From positions 124,001 through 188,000 of the forward strand of contig NZ_JASITA010000005.1 in assembly GCF_030063415.1 (NCBI RefSeq): DNA of 64,000 nucleotides, read 5' to 3'. Position 1 is the first letter of the stretch; each line of letters starts with the position of its first letter. This DNA comes from Streptomyces sp. H27-C3. Lineage in GTDB: Bacteria; Actinomycetota; Actinomycetes; Streptomycetales; Streptomycetaceae. Shown here in pieces: positions 17,620 to 25,488 of this stretch. The notes under the pieces are model-generated. The model did not search any database and was not told where the DNA came from. It saw only the letters and a list, made by a program, of their open reading frames with translations. The position numbers were made by a program, and so were the translations under genes.

Positions 17620-18399
17620 TTACGCGCCGGACCGTTCCGCCTTGTCGGCGAGTTCCGCCCTTTCTGCCTTCTCCGCCTTTTCCCGTTCCGCCCTTTCGGC
17701 CTTGGCCGCCTTCTCCGCGTCCGCGATCTGCCGCTTGGCTGCGGTCGCGTACACGTCGACATACTCCTGGCCGGACAGCTTCATGATCTCGTACATGACC
17801 TCATCGGTCACCGACCGGAGAATGAACCGGTCGCCCTCCATGCCGTGATAGCGGCTGAAGTCCAGCGGCTTGCCGATCCGGATGCCCGGACGCATCAGCT
17901 TGGGCACGACCTTGCCGGGCGGCTGGATCTTCTCGGTGTCGATCATCGCGACCGGGATCACCGGTGCGCCGGTGGCCAGCGCCACCCGGGCGAGGCCTCC
18001 CGGCTTGCCGCGGTAGAGCCGGCCGTCCGGGGAGCGGGTGCCCTCCGGGTAGATGCCGAAGAGTCCGCCGCCCTTGATGACCTCGATGCCTGCGTTGATC
18101 GCGGCCTCACCGGCGCCGCGACCGCCCGAGCGGTCCACGGGCAGCTGGCCGACGCCCTTGAAGAAGGCCGCCGTCAGCTTCCCCTTCACGCCGGGGGAGG
18201 TGAAGTACTCCGCCTTGGCGATGAACGTGACCTTGCGGTCGAGGACCGCGGGCAGGAAGAAGGAGTCCGAGAAGGACAGATGGTTGCTCGCGAGGATCGC
18301 CGGCCCCTCGTCGGGGATGTTTTCGAGGCCCTCCACCCAGGGCCTGAAAGCAAGCTTCAGCGACCCTCCGATGGAGAACTTCATTGCGCCGTAGATCAA
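17620..18399 (-). CDS. 1-acyl-sn-glycerol-3-phosphate acyltransferase (PlsC family)
   Basis: A 259-residue acyltransferase acylating lysophosphatidic acid or a similar acceptor at the membrane. The catalytic NHxxxxD motif is NHLSFSD (39-45), and the second block is FGIYPEGTRSPDG near 113-125, with VIPVAMID near 155. The C-terminal 45 residues are a Lys/Glu/Ala-rich helical tail (AEKAAKAERAEREKAEKAER), likely coiled or membrane-surface. The TTG start at 18399 is supported by GGAAGG 8 nt upstream; ATG 18384 is the alternative. Leads into macS-macR. Confidence 0.9.
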   Translation of the reverse strand: MIYGAMKFSIGGSLKLAFRPWVEGLENIPDEGPAILASNHLSFSDSFFLPAVLDRKVTFIAKAEYFTSPGVKGKLTAAFFKGVGQLPVDRSGGRGAGEAAINAGIEVIKGGGLFGIYPEGTRSPDGRLYRGKPGGLARVALATGAPVIPVAMIDTEKIQPPGKVVPKLMRPGIRIGKPLDFSRYHGMEGDRFILRSVTDEVMYEIMKLSGQEYVDVYATAAKRQIADAEKAAKAERAEREKAEKAERAELADKAERSGA

Positions 18400-18673
18400 C
18401 TCGACTGCCTTCCTTTGTCTGTCGCACCGACCATAACCCGCGCCGGGCCTGCGCTCTCTCTCCGAAGGCGGCTCACCGGGCGGCGCACAAGAGGGCCGGC
18501 GGACCTGGTCGGTGTCGGTCCGGTCGCGTACGGTGAACTACATCTTCGACACCCCCTCGCCATCCCGGCTTTCTGAAGCCTTATGGCGGCCTATGGGATG
18601 TATGAGGCTTTGCCGTACGAGGCCTTGTGGAAGCTGACGAAGTCCTATGAAGCCCTACGAACAGGAGACCCCG

Positions 18674-19453
18674 GTGCCGGTCCTTCCTGGAGCCGAGCCG
18701 TTCCGCCACGAGGGCGGAGAGGTCGGCGTCCTCCTCTGTCACGGTTTCACCGGTTCCCCGCAGTCGTTGCGCCCCTGGGCCGATCATCTGGCCGAGCGCG
18801 GGCTGACCGTCTCCCTGCCGCTGCTGCCCGGCCACGGCACGCGCTGGGAGGACATGCAGGTCACGGGCTGGCAGGACTGGTACGCGGAGGTCGATCGCGA
18901 GCTGCGCGTGCTTCTGGAGCGGTGCACGCAGGTCTTCGTCTTCGGCCTTTCGATGGGCGGGGCGCTGGCGCTGCGGCTGGCCGCCAGGCACGGGCACGAC
19001 ATCGCGGGTATCGCGGTCGTCAACCCGGCCAACAAGGTGCACGGCCTGTCGGCGTACGCACTGCCGGTCGCCCGCCACTTGGTCCGTACGACCAAGGGGC
19101 TGCGCAGCGACATCGCCAAGGAAGGCTCGGAGGAGGTCGGCTACGACCGCGTCCCGTTGCACGCAGCACACTCCGTGCGGAACTTCTTCCGGATCGTCGA
19201 CACCGAACTGCCCCAGGTGACCCAGCCGCTGCTGCTGCTGCACAGCCCGCAGGACCATGTGGTGCCGCCCGCCGACTCGGCCCGCATCCTCAGCCGGGTC
19301 TCCTCCATGGATGTCACCGAGGTGGTGCTGGAACAGAGCTACCACGTCGCGACGTTGGACCATGACGCGGAGCGGATTTTCGACGAGAGCGATGCGTTCA
19401 TCGGCCGCCTCGCTCCGAGTGTCGGGAAGAAGGGGAGCAGCACCGGTGGCTGA
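18674..19453 (+). CDS. Alpha/beta-hydrolase (carboxylesterase/monoacylglycerol lipase-like)
   Basis: A 259-residue serine hydrolase. The nucleophile elbow is VFGLSMGGALAL (Ser93), the oxyanion region is LLCHGFTGSPQSLRPWA, the acid lies in LLHSPQDHVVPP, and the catalytic His in EQSYHVATLDHD. The GTG start at 18674 has AGGAG 6 nt upstream and directly gives the conserved N-terminus (VPVLPGAEPFRHEGG); the in-frame ATG at 18647 lacks a ribosome site. The downstream membrane protein overlaps its end by 8 bp, so the two are cotranscribed. Close to the Est30/thermostable monoacylglycerol lipase group; substrate unproven. Confidence 0.9.
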   Translation: MPVLPGAEPFRHEGGEVGVLLCHGFTGSPQSLRPWADHLAERGLTVSLPLLPGHGTRWEDMQVTGWQDWYAEVDRELRVLLERCTQVFVFGLSMGGALALRLAARHGHDIAGIAVVNPANKVHGLSAYALPVARHLVRTTKGLRSDIAKEGSEEVGYDRVPLHAAHSVRNFFRIVDTELPQVTQPLLLLHSPQDHVVPPADSARILSRVSSMDVTEVVLEQSYHVATLDHDAERIFDESDAFIGRLAPSVGKKGSSTGG

Positions 19454-20132
19454 GCACGACGCGGAGCCTGCGGGCCGCGAGGAGGAACGGGAGCCGGAGG
19501 AGACGGCGCCGGCCGGCGCCGATGCCGCCGCCGACCCTGCCGGGAAGCCCCTGGACGAGGACTCCGTCTGGGCGGCGATCGTCGCCGGGTACGGGGACGA
19601 GCCGCCGGATCCGCCGGGCGCGAAGCCGTTCAAGTCGATCGAGGATCTGACGCTGCTGGAGGGCGAGCGCAACAGCAGCGCCACGGACGGCGGCGCGGAC
19701 CAGTCCGGTCAGTCCGGTCAGTCCGAGAAGTCGCTGAAGAAGGACCGGGAGCCCGAGGCCGAGCCGGACCCGGAGCCGGGCAGGCCGCTCGGCAGCTCCG
19801 TGGTCTTCGCCCCCGGTGTCGGCAGCCCGCGCAACTACTCGGTGGCGGAGCCCGCCGACGACGACCCCGGTACGAGCGACGAGGGGCACTTCGTCCCGCC
19901 GGAGCCGCCGCCGCTGCCGTCCGCGGACACCACGGCCAGGTTCGCCTGGCTCGCGGTCATCGGTGGGCCGCTGCTGCTGCTCGTCGCTGTGCTGCTCCAG
20001 TGGGACATGACCTGGTGGCTCACGCTGGCCGGTGTCGGCGGGTTCCTGGGCGGCTTCGGCACGCTGGTGGGGCGGATGGCCCACGAGGACGAAGAGGGCG
20101 AGGACGACCCGGGGCGCGGAGCGGTGGTGTAG
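19446..20132 (+). CDS. Membrane protein with acidic disordered N-terminal region
   Basis: A 228-residue protein of unknown function. Residues 1-165 are Pro/Glu/Asp-rich and apparently disordered, apart from a short conserved-looking island (LDEDSVWAAIVAGYGDEPP, then PFKSIEDLTLLEG). Two hydrophobic segments follow (FAWLAVIGGPLLLLVAVLLQ and LTLAGVGGFLGGFGTLVG), then an acidic tail. The GTG start overlaps the end of the esterase gene and has GGGGAG upstream. The last codons belong to an 18-bp tandem repeat that runs past the stop codon. Common as a neighbour of the esterase in Streptomyces; function not inferable. Confidence 0.8.
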   Translation: MAEHDAEPAGREEEREPEETAPAGADAAADPAGKPLDEDSVWAAIVAGYGDEPPDPPGAKPFKSIEDLTLLEGERNSSATDGGADQSGQSGQSEKSLKKDREPEAEPDPEPGRPLGSSVVFAPGVGSPRNYSVAEPADDDPGTSDEGHFVPPEPPPLPSADTTARFAWLAVIGGPLLLLVAVLLQWDMTWWLTLAGVGGFLGGFGTLVGRMAHEDEEGEDDPGRGAVV

Positions 20133-20167
20133 CGCGGAGCGGTGGTCGGGCGCGGAGCGGTGGGCTG
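20114..20167. repeat. Three tandem copies of an 18-bp unit across a stop codon
   Basis: GCGCGGAGCGGTGG recurs at 20114, 20132 and 20150, a period of exactly 18 bp. The first copy encodes the C-terminal RGAVV and stop of the membrane protein; the second and third lie downstream. An in-frame unit could lengthen the protein by six residues if the stop were lost. Confidence 0.85.
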
Positions 20168-20235
20168 TTCCCCACCCCGCCCCTTCCCGAAACTGCGGGC
20201 GAGCCCCAGACCCCCGGACGCCCTGCGGGCGTGTC

Positions 20236-20287
20236 CTCCAGCGCCGGACGGGCTGAAAGAGGTCTTTCAGCCCGTCCGGCGCTGGAG
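20236..20287. repeat. Perfect 25-bp palindrome, Streptomyces intergenic repeat; likely bidirectional terminator
   Basis: Left arm 20236-20260 (CTCCAGCGCCGGACGGGCTG then AAAGA) pairs exactly with 20263-20287, with only GG between. The GCCGGACGGGCT core and the preceding boilerplate (CCACCCCGCCCCTTCCCGAA) recur in intergenic regions of many Streptomyces genomes as I recall them. It sits between convergent genes, so a terminator role is plausible. Confidence 0.85.
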
Positions 20288-20300
20288 AACCGGGGTGCCC

Positions 20301-21044
20301 CTACCCCGCTGGTACCCGCACCGCCGCCAGCACCGGCAGGTGGTCCGTCGCCGCTCTCAGGTCCGTGTCCGGCAGGTACAACGGGACGCCGCAGCCCAGG
20401 ACTTCGACGCCCCGCGTCGCGAAGACCGCGTCGATGCGCTGGTGCGGGCGGTCCGGCGTCGAGGTGTACTCGCCGCCCCACGGAGCCGTCGCCCAGCAGT
20501 CCTGAAGCCCCGCCGCCAGACGTCCGAACGCCCGCCCGTCCGGACGGTCGTTGAGGTCGCCGCCCGCGATCGCGTGCTGCACGCCCATCGCCGCGAGCCG
20601 GTCCAGCAGCATCCCCGCCTGCGCGTAGCGCTCCTTGCCCTGGAGGCTGAGGTGGCAGCTCAGCACCCCGAGCCTCGCGCCCCCGATCCGCACCACCGCC
20701 GTCGCGAAGCCGCGCTGATGCAGCCCCGGCGTACGCGGCAGTAGTACGTCGTCGGTCCGCTCCACCCTCGCGCGCAGCGAGCAGAGCAGGAGCGGCCCCG
20801 ACGCGGTGGCGCCGCCGCTCAGCACCACGAGGTCACTCTTGGCCGCGAGCCGCGCCGCGTGCTTGCGCCAGCGGAAGAAGCGGGGCGCCTCCTGCACGAG
20901 CACCAGGTCGGGTTCGCACGCGCGGAACACCCGGGCCAGCGCGTCCTCGTCGTCGCGCATCGAGCGGATGTTGTAGCTCAGGACACGGATCACGGCCGAA
21001 CCATCGGCCTCCGTACGGGATTCGGGCAGCATGCCAGTCGCCAT
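20301..21044 (-). CDS. Endonuclease/exonuclease/phosphatase-family protein
   Basis: A metal-dependent EEP-fold hydrolase of about 247 residues. Family motifs in order: VIRVLSYNIRSM (N-terminal Asn), LVLVQEAPRF (metal-binding Glu), GVLSCHLSLQG (His), HAIAGGDLNDRPDG (Asp-Asn), RIDAVFATRG and ATDHLPVLAAV (terminal Asp-His). The substrate could be a nucleic acid, phospholipid or inositol phosphate; none is indicated. The start is uncertain among ATGs 21056, 21044 and 21032 or GTG 20990; the glkA terminator ends at 21059, which disfavours the longest form. Confidence 0.85.
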   Translation of the reverse strand: MATGMLPESRTEADGSAVIRVLSYNIRSMRDDEDALARVFRACEPDLVLVQEAPRFFRWRKHAARLAAKSDLVVLSGGATASGPLLLCSLRARVERTDDVLLPRTPGLHQRGFATAVVRIGGARLGVLSCHLSLQGKERYAQAGMLLDRLAAMGVQHAIAGGDLNDRPDGRAFGRLAAGLQDCWATAPWGGEYTSTPDRPHQRIDAVFATRGVEVLGCGVPLYLPDTDLRAATDHLPVLAAVRVPAG

Positions 21045-21058
21045 GCCGATCAACATAG

Positions 21059-21101
21059 GGCAGCGCCCGCCGTGGCCACAGAGGGCACGGCGGGCGCTGC
21101 C
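21059..21101 (-). terminator. Terminator of glkA
   Basis: A perfect 16-bp stem (21059-21074 with 21086-21101) with an 11-nt loop, 27 bp after the glkA stop. It separates glkA from the EEP gene on the same strand. Confidence 0.85.
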
Positions 21102-21128
21102 TTACGTACTGGCGTGGAGCCCGGAGCC

Positions 21129-22070
21129 TCAGCCCTGGCGGGCCAGGTCGGCCGCGCCGACCATGCCCGCCTTGCCACCCAGCTGCGCGGCGAGCACCTG
21201 GGCGTGCGGCCGCCACTGGCCGCCGATGAGCCAACGCCGGAACGACTTGCGGATCGGGTCGAGGACCAGCTCGCCCTCGTCCGAGACGCCGCCGCCGACG
21301 ATGAACGCCGACGGGTCGAAGAGCGAGGCCAGGTCGGCCAGGCCCGCGCCGGCCCAGCGGGCCAGCTCGCGGAAGGAGTCGACAGCCACCGGGTCGCCCT
21401 GCCGGGCGGCTCCGCTGATGTGCTTGCCCTCGATGCCTTCGACCGTGCCGTCGCCCAGGGCGAGGAGGATCTCGGCGTTCTCCGGGGTGGCGTTGGCGCG
21501 CTGCTTCGCGTACCGGACGAGGGCGCGCCCGGACGCGTACTGCTCCCAGCAGCCCTGACTTCCGCAACCGCACAGCAGGCCGTCGGGAACGACCCGGATG
21601 TGCCCGAACTCGGCTGCCACGCCGAAGCGTCCGCGGCGCAGCTTGTTGCCGATGATGATGCCGCCGCCGAGGCCGGTGCCCAGCGTGATGCAGATGACGT
21701 CCTCGTGGCCCTGGCCGGCACCGAACTTGTACTCGCCCCAGGCCGCCGCGTTCGCGTCGTTCTCGACGACGACCGGCAGGCCGACGCGCTGCTCGACCTT
21801 GTCCTTCAGCGGCTCATGGCGCCAGTTGATGTTCGGCGCGAAGAGGACGGTGGCACGCTTGTCGTCGACGTAGCCGGCGGCGCCGATGCCGACCGCCTCG
21901 ATCTGCTGGCCCTTTCCGGCCGCGGACACGGCCGAGCAGATCGCGTCGACGATGCCCTCGGCGGTCGGCGGCGTCGGCACCTTGTGTGTTTCGAGAATGG
22001 TGCCCTCTTCGTCGACCACGCCTGCCGCGATCTTCGTGCCGCCGATGTCGACGCCGATGGTGAGTCCCAT
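21129..22070 (-). CDS. glkA: ROK-family glucokinase GlkA
   Basis: A 313-residue ATP-dependent glucokinase making glucose 6-phosphate. The ATP motif is VDIGGTKIAAGVVDE near the N-terminus; the sugar site is ENDANAAAWGEYKFG; the ROK zinc motif is CGCGSQGCWEQYASG with three cysteines. In S. coelicolor GlkA is also central to glucose repression and is activated post-translationally; that is family knowledge. The ATG at 22070 with GAGGGA upstream gives the family N-terminus MGLTIGVDIGG. It lies 57 bp downstream of the DUF5304 gene on the same strand, matching the known glkA arrangement. Confidence 0.96.
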   Translation of the reverse strand: MGLTIGVDIGGTKIAAGVVDEEGTILETHKVPTPPTAEGIVDAICSAVSAAGKGQQIEAVGIGAAGYVDDKRATVLFAPNINWRHEPLKDKVEQRVGLPVVVENDANAAAWGEYKFGAGQGHEDVICITLGTGLGGGIIIGNKLRRGRFGVAAEFGHIRVVPDGLLCGCGSQGCWEQYASGRALVRYAKQRANATPENAEILLALGDGTVEGIEGKHISGAARQGDPVAVDSFRELARWAGAGLADLASLFDPSAFIVGGGVSDEGELVLDPIRKSFRRWLIGGQWRPHAQVLAAQLGGKAGMVGAADLARQG

Positions 22071-22127
22071 TTTTCCCTCAGTTTTCGGTCGTGCCCCGCT
22101 AACGGGCAACCGTACCCGAGGAGCAGC

Positions 22128-22628
22128 TCAGTCCAGATCGATGTGTTCGCCCGACGGGGGGCCGTCCGGGCCCTCGCCGTCGTCGTTCTTGTGGCCCTGG
22201 GGCTTCTGGGATTCCCGGGGTTCCTGGGACCTGTCGGGCCCCTCGGGCCCGCGGGTCCAGCGGCGCTCCTGGCCCTCGACGGCGGAGCGGTACGCGGCGA
22301 GCAGCTCGCCACCGGCCGCGGCCAGATGGTCGAAGACGTCGGGGTTGCGCTCGATGACCGGCTCGACGGCGGACTTCGCCTGGTTGATCAGCTGCCGGGC
22401 GGCTCCCTGGGCGGCCATGCCGAGCACTGGCGTCTGAAGGGAGGAGACCTTGTCGGCGACCGCTTCGACGAGCCTGCGCAGCTCGTCGGCGGCGGATCCT
22501 TGCGGCATCCCCTGCTGAGTGCGGCGGCGGGCCTTCTCGGCGGCGAGGTCCTCGGCACAGGCCTTCGCCCAGGCGTCGGCGTCGGCGGCCTCGGTGGGCT
22601 GGGGCGCGGGCTCAGTGGCATCGCTCAT
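22128..22628 (-). CDS. DUF5304 protein upstream of glkA
   Basis: A 166-residue protein with no membrane segment. A helical middle (DAWAKACAEDLAAEKARRR; ELRRLVEAVADKV; GAARQLINQAKSAVEPVIERN) is flanked by an acidic N-terminus and a Pro/Glu/Lys-rich disordered tail. The ATG at 22628 has AGGAG 8 nt upstream, preferred over the GTG at 22637. This corresponds to the gene that precedes glkA in S. coelicolor (SCO2127 as I recall), reported to affect glucose-kinase expression; the biochemical role is unknown. Confidence 0.85.
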   Translation of the reverse strand: MSDATEPAPQPTEAADADAWAKACAEDLAAEKARRRTQQGMPQGSAADELRRLVEAVADKVSSLQTPVLGMAAQGAARQLINQAKSAVEPVIERNPDVFDHLAAAGGELLAAYRSAVEGQERRWTRGPEGPDRSQEPRESQKPQGHKNDDGEGPDGPPSGEHIDLD

Positions 22629-22712
22629 GGCGGACACTCCTGCGGCAGGGTGGCGGTTCGTACGGTACGTACGCCTCGTACCACCGACGTTACCCGAATG
22701 GTGGTACGGCGT

Positions 22713-23921
22713 TCACTGGACCCGCGGCCACAGCTGCGGGTCCGGCGTGAACCGCAGGCGCAGGACGCCGTCGGTGAGGCCCGCGCCGGAGACCGTACAG
22801 CGGCGCAGCGCGGAGGGGAGGGCGACTATGCGGCGGAACCGGCCCGCGGTGAGCACGAGTTCGTCGCCGCGGCGGACCAGCGACAGCTCGTCCTTGACCG
22901 CGCCGGGCAGAGGCAGGTGCCAGATGAGGACGTCGTCGTCGGCGAGCCGGTCCTCCACCTCCCAGAGTGCCCCGGCGGGCACCGGCGCCTCCGGCCCGAG
23001 CCCCTCCCCCAGCAGTGCGAGGTCGTCGAGGCCGCGCGGGTCCCGGCCGAGGTGGCGCGCTTCGCGCGGCGGCGCGGCCGGCGACCACTCCTCGTGCCAC
23101 TGGGTCAGGCACTTCTGCTGCTGGGCGGCGAGCATGGCCAGCCAGGTGTCCGGGGAGTCCTGCGGCAGTACCCGGTTCGCCACCAGCGTGTCGACGCGCA
23201 GGCCGAACAGGGCGATGCCGGTGCGGGCGGTGCGCAGCGCGTCGGCCCCGGCCGGGCCGGGCTCGGCGACCAGTCGTACGGTCGTGCCGGCGTCCTCTAT
23301 CAGGGCCTGGACGGCGGCCAGTTCGACATCCCAGCGGGCGGCGGTCTCGTACAGCCACTGCGCGGGCATCGGGACGCCGGCGAGCTGGGCGAGCATGGGC
23401 CGCAGGGCGCGGGCCGCCTGGCGCTCGGCCGGCAGCAGCCGCCGCAGGTAGCGCCGCAGCTGTTCGGGGAGAGCGAGCACGGCGAGGGTCTCGGGCAGCG
23501 CGGGCATGTCGACGACCAGCAGGTCGTGGCTGGCGCTGGACGAACCGTGGCCGTTCCCGGCGTCTCGCGCGCGTAGCGCGTGCAACAGCGCGAACTGTTC
23601 GCTGCCCGGCAGCTCGGTCAGTTCCTCGTCGGTCAGCCGGTTCGCGCCGAGCAGGTCGAGCAACGACCCGGCCCGCTCCTGGAGGGCGAGGAGTTCCCTG
23701 CGGAAGTGGGTGCCCGAGTCGGTCCTCGCGGCCCACAGGCCGGGCGCCACCTCTGTGGGCGTGGCGCCGGTGGGTGCGCCGACGACCGCGCCCAGGGTGT
23801 CGTCCCGGTCGGTGGAGAGCAGCAGGACGCGCTGCCCGCTGCGGGCGGCCGCGAGTGCGGTCGCCGCGGCGACAGTGGTGCGGCCCGCGCCTCCGAGGCC
23901 GGTGACGAGGACCGTACGCAT
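22713..23921 (-). CDS. ArsA/GET3-like ATPase with Arg in place of P-loop Lys
   Basis: A 402-residue SIMIBI-class ATPase related to ArsA/GET3. The P-loop is GLGGAGRTTVAAATALAA (8-25); the usual GKGGVGKT becomes GLGGAGRT, so both the signature lysine and the Walker lysine (Arg14) are changed. A switch-like VDMPALPE occurs near 145, and the C-terminus has a beta domain (LVRRGDELVLTAGRFRR). There are no arsenite-binding cysteines, so arsenic efflux is not supported. It lies 7 bp after the SRPBCC gene on the same strand, implying coexpression. Possibly a weak or non-hydrolysing nucleotide switch. Confidence 0.82.
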   Translation of the reverse strand: MRTVLVTGLGGAGRTTVAAATALAAARSGQRVLLLSTDRDDTLGAVVGAPTGATPTEVAPGLWAARTDSGTHFRRELLALQERAGSLLDLLGANRLTDEELTELPGSEQFALLHALRARDAGNGHGSSSASHDLLVVDMPALPETLAVLALPEQLRRYLRRLLPAERQAARALRPMLAQLAGVPMPAQWLYETAARWDVELAAVQALIEDAGTTVRLVAEPGPAGADALRTARTGIALFGLRVDTLVANRVLPQDSPDTWLAMLAAQQQKCLTQWHEEWSPAAPPREARHLGRDPRGLDDLALLGEGLGPEAPVPAGALWEVEDRLADDDVLIWHLPLPGAVKDELSLVRRGDELVLTAGRFRRIVALPSALRRCTVSGAGLTDGVLRLRFTPDPQLWPRVQ

Positions 23922-23928
23922 CGGGCGA

Positions 23929-24378
23929 TCAGGCCTTCGGGCCGGACTCGACGCGCTTCTTCAGACCGGCCAGCGCGCGATCGATGATGACCTTCTCGGC
24001 CTTGCGCTTGATCATGCCGAGCATCGGGATCTTGACGTCGACGGTCAGCTGGTAGGTGACCTCGGTGCGGCTGCCGCCGTCCACGGCCCTGAGGCTGTAC
24101 GAGCCGTCGATGGCGCGCAGCATCTGGGACTTGACCAGCGTCCAGCTCACCTCGTTGTCGCCGGTCCAGGTGTAGGCCAGGGTGTGGTCGTCCTTGATCG
24201 CCCCGGCGTCCAGAAGCAGGCGCACCTGCTCGGCGCGGCCCTGCGCGTCGGTGGCCAGTACCTCGGCCTCCTTCACCTCGCCGGTCCAGTCGGGGTAGCG
24301 GGCGAAGTCGGCGATCACGCCCATCACGTCGGCCGGTGTCGCCTCGATCGTGATACTCGAGCTGGTGTGTTCCGCCAT
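23929..24378 (-). CDS. SRPBCC (START-like) small-molecule-binding protein
   Basis: A 149-residue helix-grip protein of the polyketide cyclase/COQ10 group. It opens with SSSITIEATPADVMGVIADFARYPDWTGE (start of the first strand and helix), followed by a beta sheet and the C-terminal long helix (KRKAEKVIIDRALAGLKKRV). Such proteins bind hydrophobic ligands; none can be named. The start ATG 24378 is clear. It is followed directly by the ArsA-like ATPase, and the pairing is the main clue to function. Confidence 0.88.
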   Translation of the reverse strand: MAEHTSSSITIEATPADVMGVIADFARYPDWTGEVKEAEVLATDAQGRAEQVRLLLDAGAIKDDHTLAYTWTGDNEVSWTLVKSQMLRAIDGSYSLRAVDGGSRTEVTYQLTVDVKIPMLGMIKRKAEKVIIDRALAGLKKRVESGPKA

Positions 24379-24449
24379 CGCTGTGGCTCCTCCAGTGCGG
24401 TTCCGGTCAGGGGGTGCGTGCCGCGTGAAGGCTACCGCGATCGGCCAGG

Positions 24450-25211
24450 TCACCACTCCAGTGCCCAGGGGCGGCCGGTGGACGCGAAGTGCCCGACGTT
24501 CACGCACTCGGTCGCGCCGACCCGCATCCGGCGGGCCAGCGGCTGGTGGACATGGCCGAAGAGGGCGTACCGGGGGCGGGTGCGGTGGATCGCGGCGAGC
24601 AGGGCCCTGCTGCCGCGCTCGAAGCGGCGCGCCACGGTGTCGTACACCAGTTCCGGTACCTCGGGCGGGATGTGCGAGCAGAGCACGTCGACCTCGCCCA
24701 GGTCCTCGACCTTGGCGGCGTACTCCTCCTCGTCGATCTCGTACGGCGTGTTCATCGGCGTCCTGAGGCCGCCGCCGACGAAGCCGAAGACGCGGCCGCC
24801 GATCTCGACGCGCTCGCCGTCGAGGACCGTGGTGCCCGGCCCGGCGTACTCCGGCCAGAGGTCCGGCATGTCGACGTTGCCGTAGGTGGCGTACGTCGGA
24901 GTGGGGAAGGCGGCGAAGAGTTCGGCGTACTGCTTGCGGACCGCGGTCTCGGTCGCGGCCTTGCGGTCGAGGCCCACCCACAGCCTGCGGCCCAGGTCAC
25001 GGGCCTCCTCGAAGCGGCGGGCGGTGCGCAGTTCCACGATGAGGTCGGCATTCTCGACGCCGAAAAGGTCGGGGAAGATGCCGCGCGAGTGGTCGGCGTA
25101 ATCGAGGAACAGGATCAGGTCACCAAGACAGACCAGGGCGTCGGCGCCTTCTCCCGCCTTGGCGAGATCCTTCGCGTTCCCATGGACGTCACTGACCACA
25201 TGCACTCGCAT
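24450..25211 (-). CDS. Calcineurin-like metallophosphoesterase
   Basis: A 253-residue phosphoesterase. The metal-binding blocks are MRVHVVSDVHGNAKDL (DxH), ALVCLGDLILF (GD), YATYGNVDMPD (GNxD variant of GNHD), VLCSHIPP (H) and ALFGHVHQPLARR (GHxH). The usual GNHD histidine is Asn-Val-Asp here, a small deviation. Start ATG 25211 gives MRVHVVSDVHG; the GTG at 25220 adds three residues. Substrate unknown; it could act on cyclic nucleotides, nucleotides or phosphoproteins. Confidence 0.9.
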   Translation of the reverse strand: MRVHVVSDVHGNAKDLAKAGEGADALVCLGDLILFLDYADHSRGIFPDLFGVENADLIVELRTARRFEEARDLGRRLWVGLDRKAATETAVRKQYAELFAAFPTPTYATYGNVDMPDLWPEYAGPGTTVLDGERVEIGGRVFGFVGGGLRTPMNTPYEIDEEEYAAKVEDLGEVDVLCSHIPPEVPELVYDTVARRFERGSRALLAAIHRTRPRYALFGHVHQPLARRMRVGATECVNVGHFASTGRPWALEW

Positions 25212-25488
25212 GGAGATCACCCTAGGACTCCCTGCTCAGCCACGGTAGAGGGGGCCGGACCTGCGGTTACTTCAGGGCCGTCATGAGGGTGCACTAGTCT
25301 GCGCAGAGCATCGCCACGACGTGTGACGCAGCGAACATCTGGCCAGGACCCCCTATCCGGAACCCAGTACTCGTGGGTAACGTCCGGGCAGTCCAGTCGT
25401 GCTCACCCCACTGAGCACCTGCCCGATCTTGGACCGCAGCCGACGCGCACACTGACGTGGCGCCGGCGCCCGATGAGGAGCAGCAGTC

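Noticed and set aside
22713..23921. Arsenite-efflux ATPase
   Set aside because: No arsenic-binding cysteines, no arsB/arsR nearby, and both P-loop lysines are changed.
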